DNA from: CALAMC01 sp964459465
Lineage (GTDB): Bacteria > Zixibacteria > MSB-5A5 > GN15 > PGXB01
Direction: 5' to 3'
Assembly: GCA_964459465.1 (NCBI GenBank)
Contig: CAYWLR010000005.1
Span: 1-64,000 of the forward strand
DNA length: 64,000 nt
The notes beneath the pieces were generated by a model. It saw nothing but the letters and a program-made list of their open reading frames with translations. It searched no databases and was not told the origin of the DNA. The position numbers were made by a program, and so were the translations under genes. Positions 14,081-23,482 of the stretch are shown piece by piece (within the stretch, counting starts at the first letter, position 1; each line of letters starts with the position of its first letter).

Positions 14081-16330
14081 ATGGCCAAATCATACATATT
14101 TGCCCTCACATTGATTTTTATCATTGTTCCGATTATATCAGCCGGCCCCATTCATGACGCCGCCCGCGGCGGAAATATGGACGAAGTCAAAAAACTATTG
14201 GCCGAAAATCCCGACCAACTTCAACTCCCCGATAGTAACGGAACAACTCCGCTCTTATGCGCCACGATTGAGGGCCATGCCGATTTGGTCAAGTATCTGG
14301 TCGAGGCCGGCGCCGACCTGAACGCCGTCAACAACCGCCGAAGCAACGCCCTGCAGCTGGCCGCCTATTTCGGTCATGTCGAGTTGATTGAATATTTTTT
14401 GGAGAAGGGCTTTAATATTAATGGGCCATCAGACGCCGCCTTCACCCCCCTGACTTTTGCCATCATGAACAATAAGCCGGACGCCGCCCAATATCTTATC
14501 GAACACGGTGCCGACCGAAATATCGCAGACCGAACTTACGGCGGCTATCCGTTCCACTGGGCCTGCGTTCGCTCCGATTCGGTGATGTTCGACCTGCTTT
14601 TCTCGAAAGGATTCGACATACACTTCCCGGCCGCGACCGATAGTACTCCCCCCTTGATGTGGGCGGCGCATAACGGCAATGCCGCGGCGATCCGCTGGCT
14701 GATATCGAAAGGGCTGGATCCTGATTTAACCATGTCCAACGGCTGGACAGTACTGCATAATGCCGCCCGGGCCGGACATATCGAGGCCGTCAAAGCCCTG
14801 CTTGACGGCGGCGCCAAATCTGACCTTCCCGATAACAACGGCACGACCCCCCTCGGGTCGGCCTTATTCGAAGGGCGCGGGGACATTGCCCGGATGTTGA
14901 TTGACGCCGGAGCTTCGATCCATCACCGAGACGAACAAGGAGAAACAATTCTGCATCAGGCCGTCTATGGTGGAAATCCGGACGTGGTCAATCTCCTTCT
15001 GGACAATGGCATCGATATTAATTCAGCCACAACCCGGGGCTATACACCGCTCCATTACGCCGTTTTTGGCACCGATACCGCCGCCGTCAGATTACTGCTC
15101 GAAAAGGGCGCCGACGTGGATGCCGGATCCGAAACCGGCGGCACGCCGCTTTTTGCCGCCACGGCCCGGTCGGCGGCGAGTATTGTTAAAATACTGGTCG
15201 AAAATGGCGCCAATATTAACGCCCCCGGCACCGATGGTTTCCGGCCGATTATGAATGCCGTACGATGCGGCGATTCCGAAACTGTACAGTACCTCTTATC
15301 GAAAGGCGTTAAAATCGACTTTATCGATGATATATACGGGCGGACACCTCTGCACTGGGCGTCGATAAAAGGCTATAAAGACATCTGCCGCAAGCTTATT
15401 GAAAGCGGCGGCGATATAAATGCCAAAGACGCGCAGGGTCGCACGCCGCTGGCACACGCCGATAATTACGGTCATAAGCAGATATCCGAAATGATCGCTT
15501 CCGCGGGTGGCATACATGTCGGCGATACGGAATGCAATTTCGGGCCGTCACCGCTTCTCAAAAAATCAATAAACGACGGCGAAGCATACCTGTGGTACAC
15601 CGGGCATTGCGGCTGGGCGGTCAAAACCAAAAACAACCTGCTCATATTCGATTACTGGAAAAACGGCCCCGACCCCGATGAACCCTCTCTGGCCAACGGG
15701 CATATTAATCCCGATGAAATCAAAGAGTTAAATGTTACCGTATTCGTCTCCCATGAGCATCAAGACCACTATGACACGACCATCTGCGGCTGGAAAGATA
15801 AAGTTCCGAATATATCGTACATATTCGGTTGTCATCCGGAATTACTGCCGATTCATCGTCAGTCGGGACTTCCCGTTCCGCCATATGAATTTATGGCCCC
15901 GCATCAGCATAAAACCATCAATGGACTGGAAATTACCACCATCGACGCCAACGATGCCGGGGTGGGATTTATGGTGCAGGTCGATGGACTTAACTTGTAC
16001 TTTGCCGGCGACCACGCCGGCTGGCGCGAGGGCGAACGCCTCGGTTTTGCACGTGAAATCGACTGCCTGGACAGCCTGTTTGATATGGTCGATATTGCCT
16101 TTTTAAACGTTACCGGTTGCCATACCGGCGATACGACCGCGCTCGAAGAATCGGTTTGCTATGTCATGGACAAGCTGAAACCGGCGGCCTGGATCCCGAC
16201 GCACGGCGCGGATCGGGAAAACGTTTATAGCGATTTCAAGGAAAAGATCGCAAATCGCGGATACTCCTGCAAGGCGCTGTGTGCCGAAAACAAAGGGGAC
16301 AGGTTCTTCTATAGGCTTGGTGCGATATAA
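14081..16330 (+). CDS. Exported ankyrin-repeat / metallo-beta-lactamase-fold fusion protein
   Basis: A Sec signal (MAKSYIFALTLIFIIVPIIS) is followed by a long array of ankyrin repeats (about residues 25-490; recurrent patterns such as GTTPLLCATIEGHADLVKYL and GYTPLHYAVFGTDTAAVRLL). After that comes a metallo-beta-lactamase-fold domain (about 500-749) with the metal-binding motif SHEHQDHYD, a later GDHAGW and a terminal PTHGAD. The hydrolase part resembles UlaG/RomA-like MBL proteins, whose substrates vary, so I do not name one. The ankyrin array probably binds a protein partner in the periplasm. The start at 14081 is chosen because the signal peptide begins there and GAGG lies upstream; an ATG at 14018 would add 21 residues. 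It stands alone, closed by a terminator. Confidence 0.85.
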   Translation: MAKSYIFALTLIFIIVPIISAGPIHDAARGGNMDEVKKLLAENPDQLQLPDSNGTTPLLCATIEGHADLVKYLVEAGADLNAVNNRRSNALQLAAYFGHVELIEYFLEKGFNINGPSDAAFTPLTFAIMNNKPDAAQYLIEHGADRNIADRTYGGYPFHWACVRSDSVMFDLLFSKGFDIHFPAATDSTPPLMWAAHNGNAAAIRWLISKGLDPDLTMSNGWTVLHNAARAGHIEAVKALLDGGAKSDLPDNNGTTPLGSALFEGRGDIARMLIDAGASIHHRDEQGETILHQAVYGGNPDVVNLLLDNGIDINSATTRGYTPLHYAVFGTDTAAVRLLLEKGADVDAGSETGGTPLFAATARSAASIVKILVENGANINAPGTDGFRPIMNAVRCGDSETVQYLLSKGVKIDFIDDIYGRTPLHWASIKGYKDICRKLIESGGDINAKDAQGRTPLAHADNYGHKQISEMIASAGGIHVGDTECNFGPSPLLKKSINDGEAYLWYTGHCGWAVKTKNNLLIFDYWKNGPDPDEPSLANGHINPDEIKELNVTVFVSHEHQDHYDTTICGWKDKVPNISYIFGCHPELLPIHRQSGLPVPPYEFMAPHQHKTINGLEITTIDANDAGVGFMVQVDGLNLYFAGDHAGWREGERLGFAREIDCLDSLFDMVDIAFLNVTGCHTGDTTALEESVCYVMDKLKPAAWIPTHGADRENVYSDFKEKIANRGYSCKALCAENKGDRFFYRLGAI

Positions 16331-16356
16331 ACATGACGGTATGCGGTGTTTGTGCC

Positions 16357-16413
16357 CGGCGACAGGGCCTTCTAAGCTATAAATAGCCCAAAAGGCTCGT
16401 CGCCGTTTTTTTT
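16357..16413 (+). terminator. Terminator after the ankyrin/MBL gene
   Basis: CGGCGAC (16357-16363) pairs with GTCGCCG (16399-16405) around an inner AGGGCCTT/AAGGCT stem, and eight T residues follow. It is directional, for the plus strand only. Confidence 0.8.
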
Positions 16414-16425
16414 CTCACCGCGTTT

Positions 16426-16989
16426 CTACCGGATAATCCGATGCAACACCAGCGGGTCATCGGACCAGGCGCCGACTGTGGCAATATTTTTGACCACGAA
16501 TGCCTGCAATTCTTCGGTCGTGGCCGTGAAAAATATCCGTCCCTGCACTTTTATATGAGCCAGCGGCGCCGGTTGCTTGTCCATCTCCTTGGCCAGCCAG
16601 TCATAATCGAAAACGTTCAGGACCAGATCCGGATGAGTTTTCTCGACGCGATACAGCGAATGCACCGGTATCAGATGCTCCTTATAAGTTTCGTTCATGG
16701 TGAGTTCTTCGGCGTCGGGAAACAGGTCCAGAAAAAGCATGTCGTTAATCTTGAACAAATGACCCTCGAAAGCCGCCCGCCCGCTTTCGTCTTCAAGACT
16801 GACCTTATACACCAGCGAATCGGCGCGCTCGATAAATGTCGTCTCTATGTCACTTTCACCCCATGAGCCGATTATATTGGGGTCGAAGACCAGGTCGTTT
16901 TCGGAATAAAACGGGTTTATGCCGCTGGGAAGACATCCCGTCATGACCAGCGACATGCCCAGACCAAGAAGGATCACAACTTTCTTCAT
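16426..16989 (-). CDS. Hypothetical lipoprotein
   Basis: The N-terminus is a clear lipoprotein signal with lipobox VMTGC (C19). The mature part, about 170 residues, starts LPSGINPFYSENDLVFDPNI and contains IIGSWGESDIETTFIERADS, a pattern common in lipocalin-like or copper-resistance-like small lipoproteins in which a strand begins with GxW; later it reads YRVEKTHPDLVLNVFDYDWL. I do not recognise a named family. It is predicted to be membrane-anchored outside the cytoplasm. It lies in the same direction as the Nudix gene upstream with a 40-base gap and may be co-transcribed with it. Confidence 0.75.
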   Translation of the reverse strand: MKKVVILLGLGMSLVMTGCLPSGINPFYSENDLVFDPNIIGSWGESDIETTFIERADSLVYKVSLEDESGRAAFEGHLFKINDMLFLDLFPDAEELTMNETYKEHLIPVHSLYRVEKTHPDLVLNVFDYDWLAKEMDKQPAPLAHIKVQGRIFFTATTEELQAFVVKNIATVGAWSDDPLVLHRIIR

Positions 16990-17029
16990 TGCAAAACCTT
17001 CCCTTTATAAGATTATTGGTTAGTGATAT

Positions 17030-17494
17030 TTATACAACTTCCACCATATGGTCGTTCAGCAGCCGTTCGTTGAGTTCCCACAGGGCGGTTTGATTGTTTT
17101 CCCAGTGAAGTAATTCCATCGCTTCTTCGAATGTCATCCACTTGAAAGCGACATGTTCGGCGGATATGTTAATCTCCTGGTCGCCCACGTCCACCGCAAA
17201 CGCCACTTGCGGTATAACATACAGCTCTTTCGACCACTTCACCGCCTCGGCAAAATGATAGACCGGTACCGAGGCCACCGTTTTCAGTATGTAAATGGGC
17301 GAACCGACATTTATCCCGGCTTCCTCGAAAGCCTCACGCCGCGCCGCCTCCAGAGGTGTTTCCTCGTCTTCACCGCCCCCGGCTATGCCCTGCCAGAAAT
17401 CCATATCCCGGCGCCGAAAAAGAGCATACTCGATTGTCCCGTCTTCGGTTTCACGAAACGGCAAGACCAGAACCTGATACGGCGCGCGCGACAT
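17030..17494 (-). CDS. Nudix hydrolase
   Basis: A 154-residue Nudix protein with a complete Nudix box at about 39-61 (G-x5-E-x7-REAFEEAGI), the site that binds magnesium and cleaves nucleoside diphosphates linked to another group. The FWQGIAGG lead-in and the VAFKWMTFEEAMELLHWENN C-terminal part resemble dihydroneopterin-triphosphate pyrophosphatase/NudB-like and MutT-like members; the substrate is not decided. GGGAGGAG in front of the ATG at 17494 fixes the start; the frame extends 34 codons further upstream without support. It is divergent from the nickel/cobalt-type transporter gene. Confidence 0.88.
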   Translation of the reverse strand: MSRAPYQVLVLPFRETEDGTIEYALFRRRDMDFWQGIAGGGEDEETPLEAARREAFEEAGINVGSPIYILKTVASVPVYHFAEAVKWSKELYVIPQVAFAVDVGDQEINISAEHVAFKWMTFEEAMELLHWENNQTALWELNERLLNDHMVEVV

Positions 17495-17656
17495 ATTGAC
17501 TCCTCCCTGCAATCGACCGTTTACGGTAATGCTACTGCGAAAAATCAATACTGTTTTTGCCCTGAAGGCAATCAAAAATCGGTTATAGAACGGCATTGAC
17601 GATATGACCGCCTTATGATATATTTGGCCCGCGAAAATATTTAAGGAGCCGCAACT

Positions 17657-18409
17657 ATGGATTCAACACTTCAGACTTTGCTTATTACCGCCGCCGGCCT
17701 CGGATTTATTCATACCGTGCTGGGGCCGGATCATTATATTCCCTTTGTCGCCCTGTCCAAATCCCGCAACTGGTCCAATGCCAAAACCGTTTTTATCACT
17801 TTCCTGTGCGGCCTGGGACATGTTTTAAGTTCGGTCGTGATCGGCATCATCGGCATCCTGTTCGGAGTCGCCATTTCCAAAATCGAGGGGCTGGAATCTT
17901 TCCGCGGCGACCTGGCCGCCTGGGCGTTGACCGCTTTCGGCTTGGTCTATCTTATCTGGGGTATTCGACGCGCCTATAAAAATAAAGGCCACTCCCACCT
18001 GTTCGGGCACGGCCATGAGCTCGAACATATCCATGATAACGGTCATGCTCACGAATCAATTGACGGACATCGTGCGCATAACGATAACGATTTTTATCAT
18101 GCCCATACTTACGATCACGATTCCCCAAAAAGCGTCACCCCCTGGGTCATTTTTTTAATATTCGTCTTCGGGCCGTGCGAACCGCTAATTCCGCTTTTAA
18201 TGTACCCCGCGGCGCAAAGCAGTCTCTATGGTATGGTGCTGGTGGCCTCGGTTTTCAGCCTCGTCACGATCGGGACCATGATCACCGCCGTCATGATTCT
18301 CTTGAGCGGCCTGAAACTATTCGATTTTTCGGGATTGACACGCTATTCCCACGCCCTCGCCGGTCTGACAATTTTGCTTTGCGGCGTCGCCATCCATCTG
18401 GGGTTGTAG
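17657..18409 (+). CDS. Nickel/cobalt-type membrane transporter with His-rich loop
   Basis: A 250-residue integral membrane protein with about six hydrophobic segments. The first one carries FIHTVLGPDHYIPF, close to the HX4DH motif of NiCoT/RcnA-type transporters (and of UreH/SafE-like relatives). Between about residues 108 and 157 is a cytoplasmic or periplasmic loop rich in histidine and aspartate (GHSHLFGHGHELEHIH and DFYHAHTYDHDSP), typical of Ni/Co/Zn handling. A second motif FVFGPCEPLIPLL follows. It could import or export metal; direction cannot be told. AAGGAG precedes the ATG. No urease, hydrogenase or metal regulator gene is next to it. Confidence 0.8.
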   Translation: MDSTLQTLLITAAGLGFIHTVLGPDHYIPFVALSKSRNWSNAKTVFITFLCGLGHVLSSVVIGIIGILFGVAISKIEGLESFRGDLAAWALTAFGLVYLIWGIRRAYKNKGHSHLFGHGHELEHIHDNGHAHESIDGHRAHNDNDFYHAHTYDHDSPKSVTPWVIFLIFVFGPCEPLIPLLMYPAAQSSLYGMVLVASVFSLVTIGTMITAVMILLSGLKLFDFSGLTRYSHALAGLTILLCGVAIHLGL

Positions 18410-18732
18410 ATATTTTCCTATAAAATTGGTTCGACAGTAGACGTCGGTCACGCCGACTTGCCGAAGGCATTGCCTGCACTGAACTTGTGAAGCAAACAAA
18501 GTTAAGTGGGGCGTGACATCTTCTATTCTTAAAAGCCCGACAATTTTGCTATAACATCAATGTTTATTCTGCCCGTCTCTCTTATATATGACGAACATGA
18601 TTCCTTTCAAAACAAGTCAATCCGGAGGATGGAGAAATAAACAAAAAAATAAAAAAATGCCAAACAAAGCCATTTTGCCACAACCGGATGTCATGTAATT
18701 CATTATGGTATTAATGGATATGCTTGGACACA
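18410..18732. other. Intergenic gap holding repeat copy C
   Basis: No gene is supported between the transporter and the end of pntB. The first 150 bases contain a stretch (18430-18520) in which I see no conserved feature; the rest is the dispersed repeat copy C. Confidence 0.55.
18555..18708 (+). repeat. Dispersed two-module repeat, copy C
   Basis: Module 1 reads CAATGTTTATTCTGCCCGTC then CTCTTATATATGACG; module 2 is AAACAAAAAAATAAAAAAAT, then CAAAGCCATTTTGCCACAAC and a diverged end (TCATGTAATTCATTATGG). It is the most diverged of the three copies and lies 4.6 kb from the other two. Confidence 0.5.
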
Positions 18733-18767
18733 ATTATAAAGGGCGGAAACCAGTGAAGATTCCGCCC
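18733..18767 (-). terminator. Probable terminator of the pnt operon
   Basis: GGGCGGAA (18741-18748) and TTCCGCCC (18760-18767) form an 8-bp GC-rich stem. On the minus strand it is followed by TTTATAATT, a weak T-tract, 25 bases after the pntB stop. Confidence 0.6.
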
Positions 18768-18791
18768 CGTTGAGCAAAAGTCGAGATACTT

Positions 18792-20180
18792 TTACGATTC
18801 TTTTATCGCCGAGATAATGTCCAGAATCGCTTTTTTGCCGTCGGCAAAAAGCATCAACGAGTTATCCAGCGCAAACAGCGGATTGGGAATGCCCGCAAAG
18901 CCGGGCGACAGCGACCGTTTGATCACCACCACCGTCCGCGCCTTATCGACGTCGATAATCGGCATCCCGGCGATAGGCGATTTCGGGTCGGTGCGGGCCA
19001 CCGGGTTGACCACGTCGTTGGCCCCCAGTACAATCGCCACGTCCACCGTATCCATTTCCGAATTGATCTGGTCCATTTCCAGAAGCTTGTCATAGGCGAT
19101 ATTAGCCTCGGCCAATAGCACGTTCATATGGCCGGGCATACGCCCCGCCACCGGGTGCACGCCGAAAATGACTTCGATACCTCTGGAATTGAGCATATTG
19201 GTCAAATCCCTTACCGCGTGCTGGGCCTGCGCCACCGCCATGCCGTAACCGGGAATGATCGCCACTTTCTGCGCGCCGTCCATGAGCATGGCGACTTCTT
19301 CCGGCGATGTCGCCTTGACCCGCCCGGCATAAACGTCGTCGGCCGACGGGCCGCCTTCGGTCGGGCCCATGACACCGAACAGGACATTGGTCAGGGAACG
19401 ATTCATGGCTTTGCACATGATGTTGGTCAGAATTATTCCCGATGCCCCCACCAGGGAACCGGAAATGATAAGGACGTTATTATTAAGCACGAATCCGGTT
19501 GCCGCCGCGGCCAAACCGGAATAGGAATTCAAAAGGGCAATGACGACCGGCATATCGGCGCCGCCGATAGGTATCGTCAGCAAAATACCGAGAATCGATG
19601 CCACCGCCACCAGCAGCCAGTAGTTGGTGATGATGGTCGGGTCGATGACGATCCATACGCCGAGTGCGACAACAATAATGGCCACGAGGGCATTGATAGT
19701 TTTCTGACCGGGAAATATAATCGCGTTTTCACTGATGATGCCCTGAAGCTTCCCGAAGGCCACCATACTTCCCCAGAAGGTAACCGCCCCGATCAGGCCC
19801 GACGCGACCGTCGCGACCGTCATTTGCGTGGCGGGAGTGCTGGTTACCAGAAGAGTTTCAATGAGAGCGGCCCCGGCTACCATGACCGAGGCGCCTCCGC
19901 CGAAACCGTTGAAAATGGCGACCATCTGCGGCATGGCCGTCATCTGGATTTTGACGGCCATAACGGCGCCAATTAACGCGCCCAGAATGGCCCCGACTAT
20001 GATCATTTCAAAACTGATGATATTTCTATCGAGAAGTGTCACGACCACCGCCAACAACATGCCCAGCGCCCCCATGAGATTTCCACGCACTGCGGTCCGG
20101 GGGTGGGCCAGCCCCTTAAGACCTAATATGAACAGCACGGCCGCGACCAAATAGGCAATATTTACGATTGATAACAGCAT
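18792..20180 (-). CDS. pntB: NAD(P) transhydrogenase subunit beta
   Basis: PntB carries part of the proton channel (eight or nine membrane segments in the first ~270 residues) and the NADP(H)-binding domain III at the C-terminus, recognisable by IPGYGMAVAQAQHAVRDL, FGVHPVAGRMPGHMNVLLAE, VAIVLGANDVVNPVA and KRSLSPGFAGIPNPLF. With the alpha subunits it couples hydride transfer between NADH and NADP+ to the proton gradient, mainly supplying NADPH. The length of 462 residues is normal. It is the last gene of the pntAA-pntAB-pntB operon, 15 bases after pntAB. Confidence 0.96.
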   Translation of the reverse strand: MLLSIVNIAYLVAAVLFILGLKGLAHPRTAVRGNLMGALGMLLAVVVTLLDRNIISFEMIIVGAILGALIGAVMAVKIQMTAMPQMVAIFNGFGGGASVMVAGAALIETLLVTSTPATQMTVATVASGLIGAVTFWGSMVAFGKLQGIISENAIIFPGQKTINALVAIIVVALGVWIVIDPTIITNYWLLVAVASILGILLTIPIGGADMPVVIALLNSYSGLAAAATGFVLNNNVLIISGSLVGASGIILTNIMCKAMNRSLTNVLFGVMGPTEGGPSADDVYAGRVKATSPEEVAMLMDGAQKVAIIPGYGMAVAQAQHAVRDLTNMLNSRGIEVIFGVHPVAGRMPGHMNVLLAEANIAYDKLLEMDQINSEMDTVDVAIVLGANDVVNPVARTDPKSPIAGMPIIDVDKARTVVVIKRSLSPGFAGIPNPLFALDNSLMLFADGKKAILDIISAIKES

Positions 20181-20195
20181 TTTGTATCCCTCGCC

Positions 20196-20474
20196 TTACT
20201 TTTTCCGAAACATTTTCAACATGCGATGAGTAACCATGAAACCCCCGACGACGTTAATGGTCGCCAGCACCATCGCGGCCAATCCCAGCCACATGGTCAA
20301 TTCCGTGTGCTTGGTTCCGGCGCTCAAGATCGCCCCGACTAAAGTAATGCCCGAAATGGCGTTGGAGCCTGACATCAGGGGCGTATGCAATGTTGGCGGA
20401 ACTTTGGTAATAACTTCGAATCCGACGAATATGGCCAGAACAAATATCGTCAATATCGTGACAAATCCGTCCAT
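20196..20474 (-). CDS. pntAB: NAD(P) transhydrogenase subunit alpha, membrane part
   Basis: A 92-residue membrane protein with three hydrophobic segments, matching domain II of the alpha subunit, which is a separate polypeptide in bacteria with the three-gene form. The PPTLHTPLMSGSNAISGITL signature is typical. AAGGAG lies six bases before the ATG. It sits 17 bases after pntAA and 15 before pntB. Confidence 0.94.
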   Translation of the reverse strand: MDGFVTILTIFVLAIFVGFEVITKVPPTLHTPLMSGSNAISGITLVGAILSAGTKHTELTMWLGLAAMVLATINVVGGFMVTHRMLKMFRKK

Positions 20475-20491
20475 CGTTGACTCCTTTTAAC

Positions 20492-21673
20492 CTATTTGGA
20501 TGACGCCGACAATTCCTGCACCCTCGGATGGACAACCGTCCCGCCCCGGGTCAACAGGGTTTCGCGCGTAATTTCATCGTTCATATCAATTTTCAATTGA
20601 CCGTCTTTAATCAGATGTAATAAAAAAGTTGAGATGTTCTTGGCATACATCTGACTGGCATGATAAGCCACCTCGGATGCCAGATTGAGCGGGCCGATGA
20701 TTGTGACACCGCCGTCGATAACGGTTTGTCCCGGCCTCGTTAATTCGCAGTTGCCGCCGCGTTCGGCGGCCAAATCCACGACTACCGATCCCAGCGGCAT
20801 TTTTTTAACCATCCCGCCGGTGACAAGAATCGGGGCCTTTTTACCCGGCACGGCGGCGGTCGTGATGACCACGTCGCTTTCGGCCACCACTTTGGCCATT
20901 AGTTCGCGTTGCTTGCGATAAAATTCTTCATCCATGGCCCGGGCATAACCGCCTTTGTCTTCGGCGTCCGACGTCTCCAGTTCCATCTGCACAAATTTTC
21001 CGCCCAGTGACTCAACCTGCTCCTTGACCGCCGGACGGATATCATAGGCCTTGACAACGGCCCCGAGCCGTTTGGCGGTGGCAATCGCCTGAAGCCCGGC
21101 CACCCCGGCACCGATAATAAAAACCCGGGCCGGTGCAATCGTCCCGGCGGCGGTCATCATCATGGGAAACATGCGTGGCAAATGCGCGGCGGCGGTGAGA
21201 ACCGCTTTGTAACCGGCAATGTTCGCCATCGAAGACAGCGCGTCCATAGACTGCGCGCGGGTGATGCGGGGCATAAGTTCCATCGAAAAGGCCGTTACAC
21301 CCCTCTGGCCGATTTCATTAATCAGGTTCGGTTCCGACAGCGGCTCAAAAAATCCGATAACGGTTTGATTGTCTTTCATCAGCGGCAAGTCATCTTTACC
21401 CCTGACGGGATTGGCGCCATAACCCCGAACCTGCAGAACGATATCGGCGCGACCAAAGAGCTCGGCACGACTGCCGGATATTTGTGCGCCTTTATCGGTA
21501 TAGGTACGGTCGTCGAATCCGGCGGCAATCCCGGCACCCGCCTCAATTAAGACTTCCAGCCCCGCCTTCCTTAATAAAGGGACGGTGTCGGGAACAAGCG
21601 CAACCCGTCGTTCGCCTTCGAGCGTTTCTTTGGGAACGCCGACAATTGATTTCTTTTTGATTTCTTCAGTCAT
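20492..21673 (-). CDS. pntAA: NAD(P) transhydrogenase subunit alpha, soluble NAD(H)-binding part
   Basis: Domain I of the transhydrogenase, related to alanine dehydrogenase: N-terminal VGVPKETLEGERRVALVPDT, the RITRAQSMDALSSMANIAGY segment, and the Rossmann motif IIGAGVAGLQAIATAKRLGA near residues 180-200. It ends with a soluble segment and lacks the membrane part, which is the next gene. I start it at MTEEIKKK (21673); a 16-residue longer reading from 21721 has no family support. It is first in the operon. Two- and three-subunit transhydrogenases differ in this split; this is the three-subunit form seen in Rhodospirillum and many others. Confidence 0.95.
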   Translation of the reverse strand: MTEEIKKKSIVGVPKETLEGERRVALVPDTVPLLRKAGLEVLIEAGAGIAAGFDDRTYTDKGAQISGSRAELFGRADIVLQVRGYGANPVRGKDDLPLMKDNQTVIGFFEPLSEPNLINEIGQRGVTAFSMELMPRITRAQSMDALSSMANIAGYKAVLTAAAHLPRMFPMMMTAAGTIAPARVFIIGAGVAGLQAIATAKRLGAVVKAYDIRPAVKEQVESLGGKFVQMELETSDAEDKGGYARAMDEEFYRKQRELMAKVVAESDVVITTAAVPGKKAPILVTGGMVKKMPLGSVVVDLAAERGGNCELTRPGQTVIDGGVTIIGPLNLASEVAYHASQMYAKNISTFLLHLIKDGQLKIDMNDEITRETLLTRGGTVVHPRVQELSASSK

Positions 21674-21887
21674 GCTAAAATCTATTCTCCCTTTATGTTT
21701 TCGAATTATTGACATATACAACCAGAATTGTCCCTATTTGTTCTGGAAAATATTATTTTTTTTAAGATTAACGGGCATAAGGCTTTGTTGGCTATTGCCG
21801 ATAATTTTATCATGGCCTGAATGCCTTTTTAAAAAGGGGCCGTAATTTGGGGCTGATGCAACAATTATAACCGAAAGGCCTGCCGCG

Positions 21888-23333
21888 ATGGTGAACGATC
21901 CTATCGAACGGCCATTAAATATTGATTCTCTCCATTTACATGAAGATTTGTGGCCCAATCTTCATTTGAGCATAAGTGAAGACAGGCTAAAAGTCTTGCT
22001 CGAATGTACTATGGCAGATATCGAACGGGATGGCTTCGGTGAGGAAATCGTCAAACGCCTTAAAGCGATGGGGGTGGCCAAAATCCTCGACCCGCTGGCG
22101 GTCCTTCAAATTGTGGCGGAAAAATTCCCACGCGGAGCGCAATCTGGTCAGCTTGTATTGCTTGAGGGCACCCCTCCAGAGCCGCCCGTCGACGCCAGCA
22201 TTGAATGGCAGGGTAATTTTTTTGCTCCCGGTTATGTAATTGACCCGACCACGAAAAGAATCGACTTTCGTCAGAAAGCCAGCCAGCCGACAGTAGTCAA
22301 GGATCAAATTCTGGTCATCGTCCATCCGGCCATCGAGGGCACGCCCGGGCTGGATGTCAAGGGCCATAAAATTACCGTCCCGTCGGCCCGCCGCTGCCCG
22401 TTGCGGCCCGGAACCAATGTCTATTGGAGCGAACCTGACAGCGCTTTTCGTTCCAGGACCGAAGGACGGGTCAAGCAGGTCGGACAGACTCTGGACGTTG
22501 ATGAGGTTCTTCACATCAAGGACGGCGTCGGTATCGTTTCGGGCAATGTCGAGCATCGGGGACAGGTCATTGTCGGCGGCGATGTCGAGTCGGAATTTAA
22601 GGTCACCGCTACGGGTAACATCGAAGTCAGAGGTGTTATACGAGCCGCCGATATCACCTGCGGGGGAAACCTGGTGGCTGTGGAAGGTATCAACTCCAGC
22701 CTTGAGAAAAAAATTCGCGTCACCGGCGATATTATAACCAAATACATTATTAACGCATCGGTCGTATGTGACGGCAATATCACGGCCAATGGGGAAATTT
22801 ATCAGTGCCGCGTAAAAACCCGCGGTGAAGTCGTCTGCAAATCGGGACGAATTATTGGCGGCGAAATTATCGCCACCAAAGCTATCGAAGCGGGGGAAGC
22901 CGGTTCGCGGGCCGATACCAAAACCGTGCTGATCGCCGGTCTCGATTACGCCCAGTATGAAAAACTCGACGAATGCAAACGGAAGATTCAGAATATCCGG
23001 GAAGCCGCCCGCATTCTCAAAGACGCCAAACGCCGCCTTGACCAGATTAAAATGATTCTCTCTCCGGAGAAAAAAATCCTTCTGGCGGAAATAACTGACA
23101 CGATGAATGAGTATTTGGAATTGGAAAAAGCCGAAACGGAAGAGGCCCAGAAATTGAATCGCCAGATTGTCCTCAATCGGAGCGCCTGCATTAAAATCGC
23201 TGGAATTGTTTACCCCGGTGTTGTATTTAAATTGTATGATTCCTCATTCGTCGTCCAGCATCCGCTCCAGGGCCCGCTCAAAGCGCAAATCGACCCGGTG
23301 ACTCATAAAATTGCCCTGGTCTCCGACGATTAA
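21888..23333 (+). CDS. FapA family (DUF342) protein
   Basis: The 481-residue protein matches the flagellar assembly protein A family (PF03961): an N-terminal domain, a central right-handed beta-helix made of repeated short strands (DGVGIVSGNVEHRGQVIVGG through GNIEVRGVIRAADITCGGNL), and a C-terminal charged coiled coil (about 365-430, with KLDECKRKIQNIREAARILK and EYLELEKAETEEAQKLNRQ) before a small beta end. FapA-type proteins are linked to flagellar or polymer assembly and regulation, but the family also occurs in non-flagellated bacteria and no flagellar gene is nearby, so I give no pathway. It is monocistronic, divergent from the pnt operon. Confidence 0.82.
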   Translation: MVNDPIERPLNIDSLHLHEDLWPNLHLSISEDRLKVLLECTMADIERDGFGEEIVKRLKAMGVAKILDPLAVLQIVAEKFPRGAQSGQLVLLEGTPPEPPVDASIEWQGNFFAPGYVIDPTTKRIDFRQKASQPTVVKDQILVIVHPAIEGTPGLDVKGHKITVPSARRCPLRPGTNVYWSEPDSAFRSRTEGRVKQVGQTLDVDEVLHIKDGVGIVSGNVEHRGQVIVGGDVESEFKVTATGNIEVRGVIRAADITCGGNLVAVEGINSSLEKKIRVTGDIITKYIINASVVCDGNITANGEIYQCRVKTRGEVVCKSGRIIGGEIIATKAIEAGEAGSRADTKTVLIAGLDYAQYEKLDECKRKIQNIREAARILKDAKRRLDQIKMILSPEKKILLAEITDTMNEYLELEKAETEEAQKLNRQIVLNRSACIKIAGIVYPGVVFKLYDSSFVVQHPLQGPLKAQIDPVTHKIALVSDD

Positions 23334-23482
23334 ACGATACTTTCACCGTCCGACAATTAACTCCCATACTATATTTTAACATTGATTTACCTTTAAACCT
23401 GAATGGCCGCTCTTTGTGGGGTCGGAACCGATTTCAAAAAGCGTGGTTTAGATATTTATATCGATACTTTAGCGGAGGTTAT

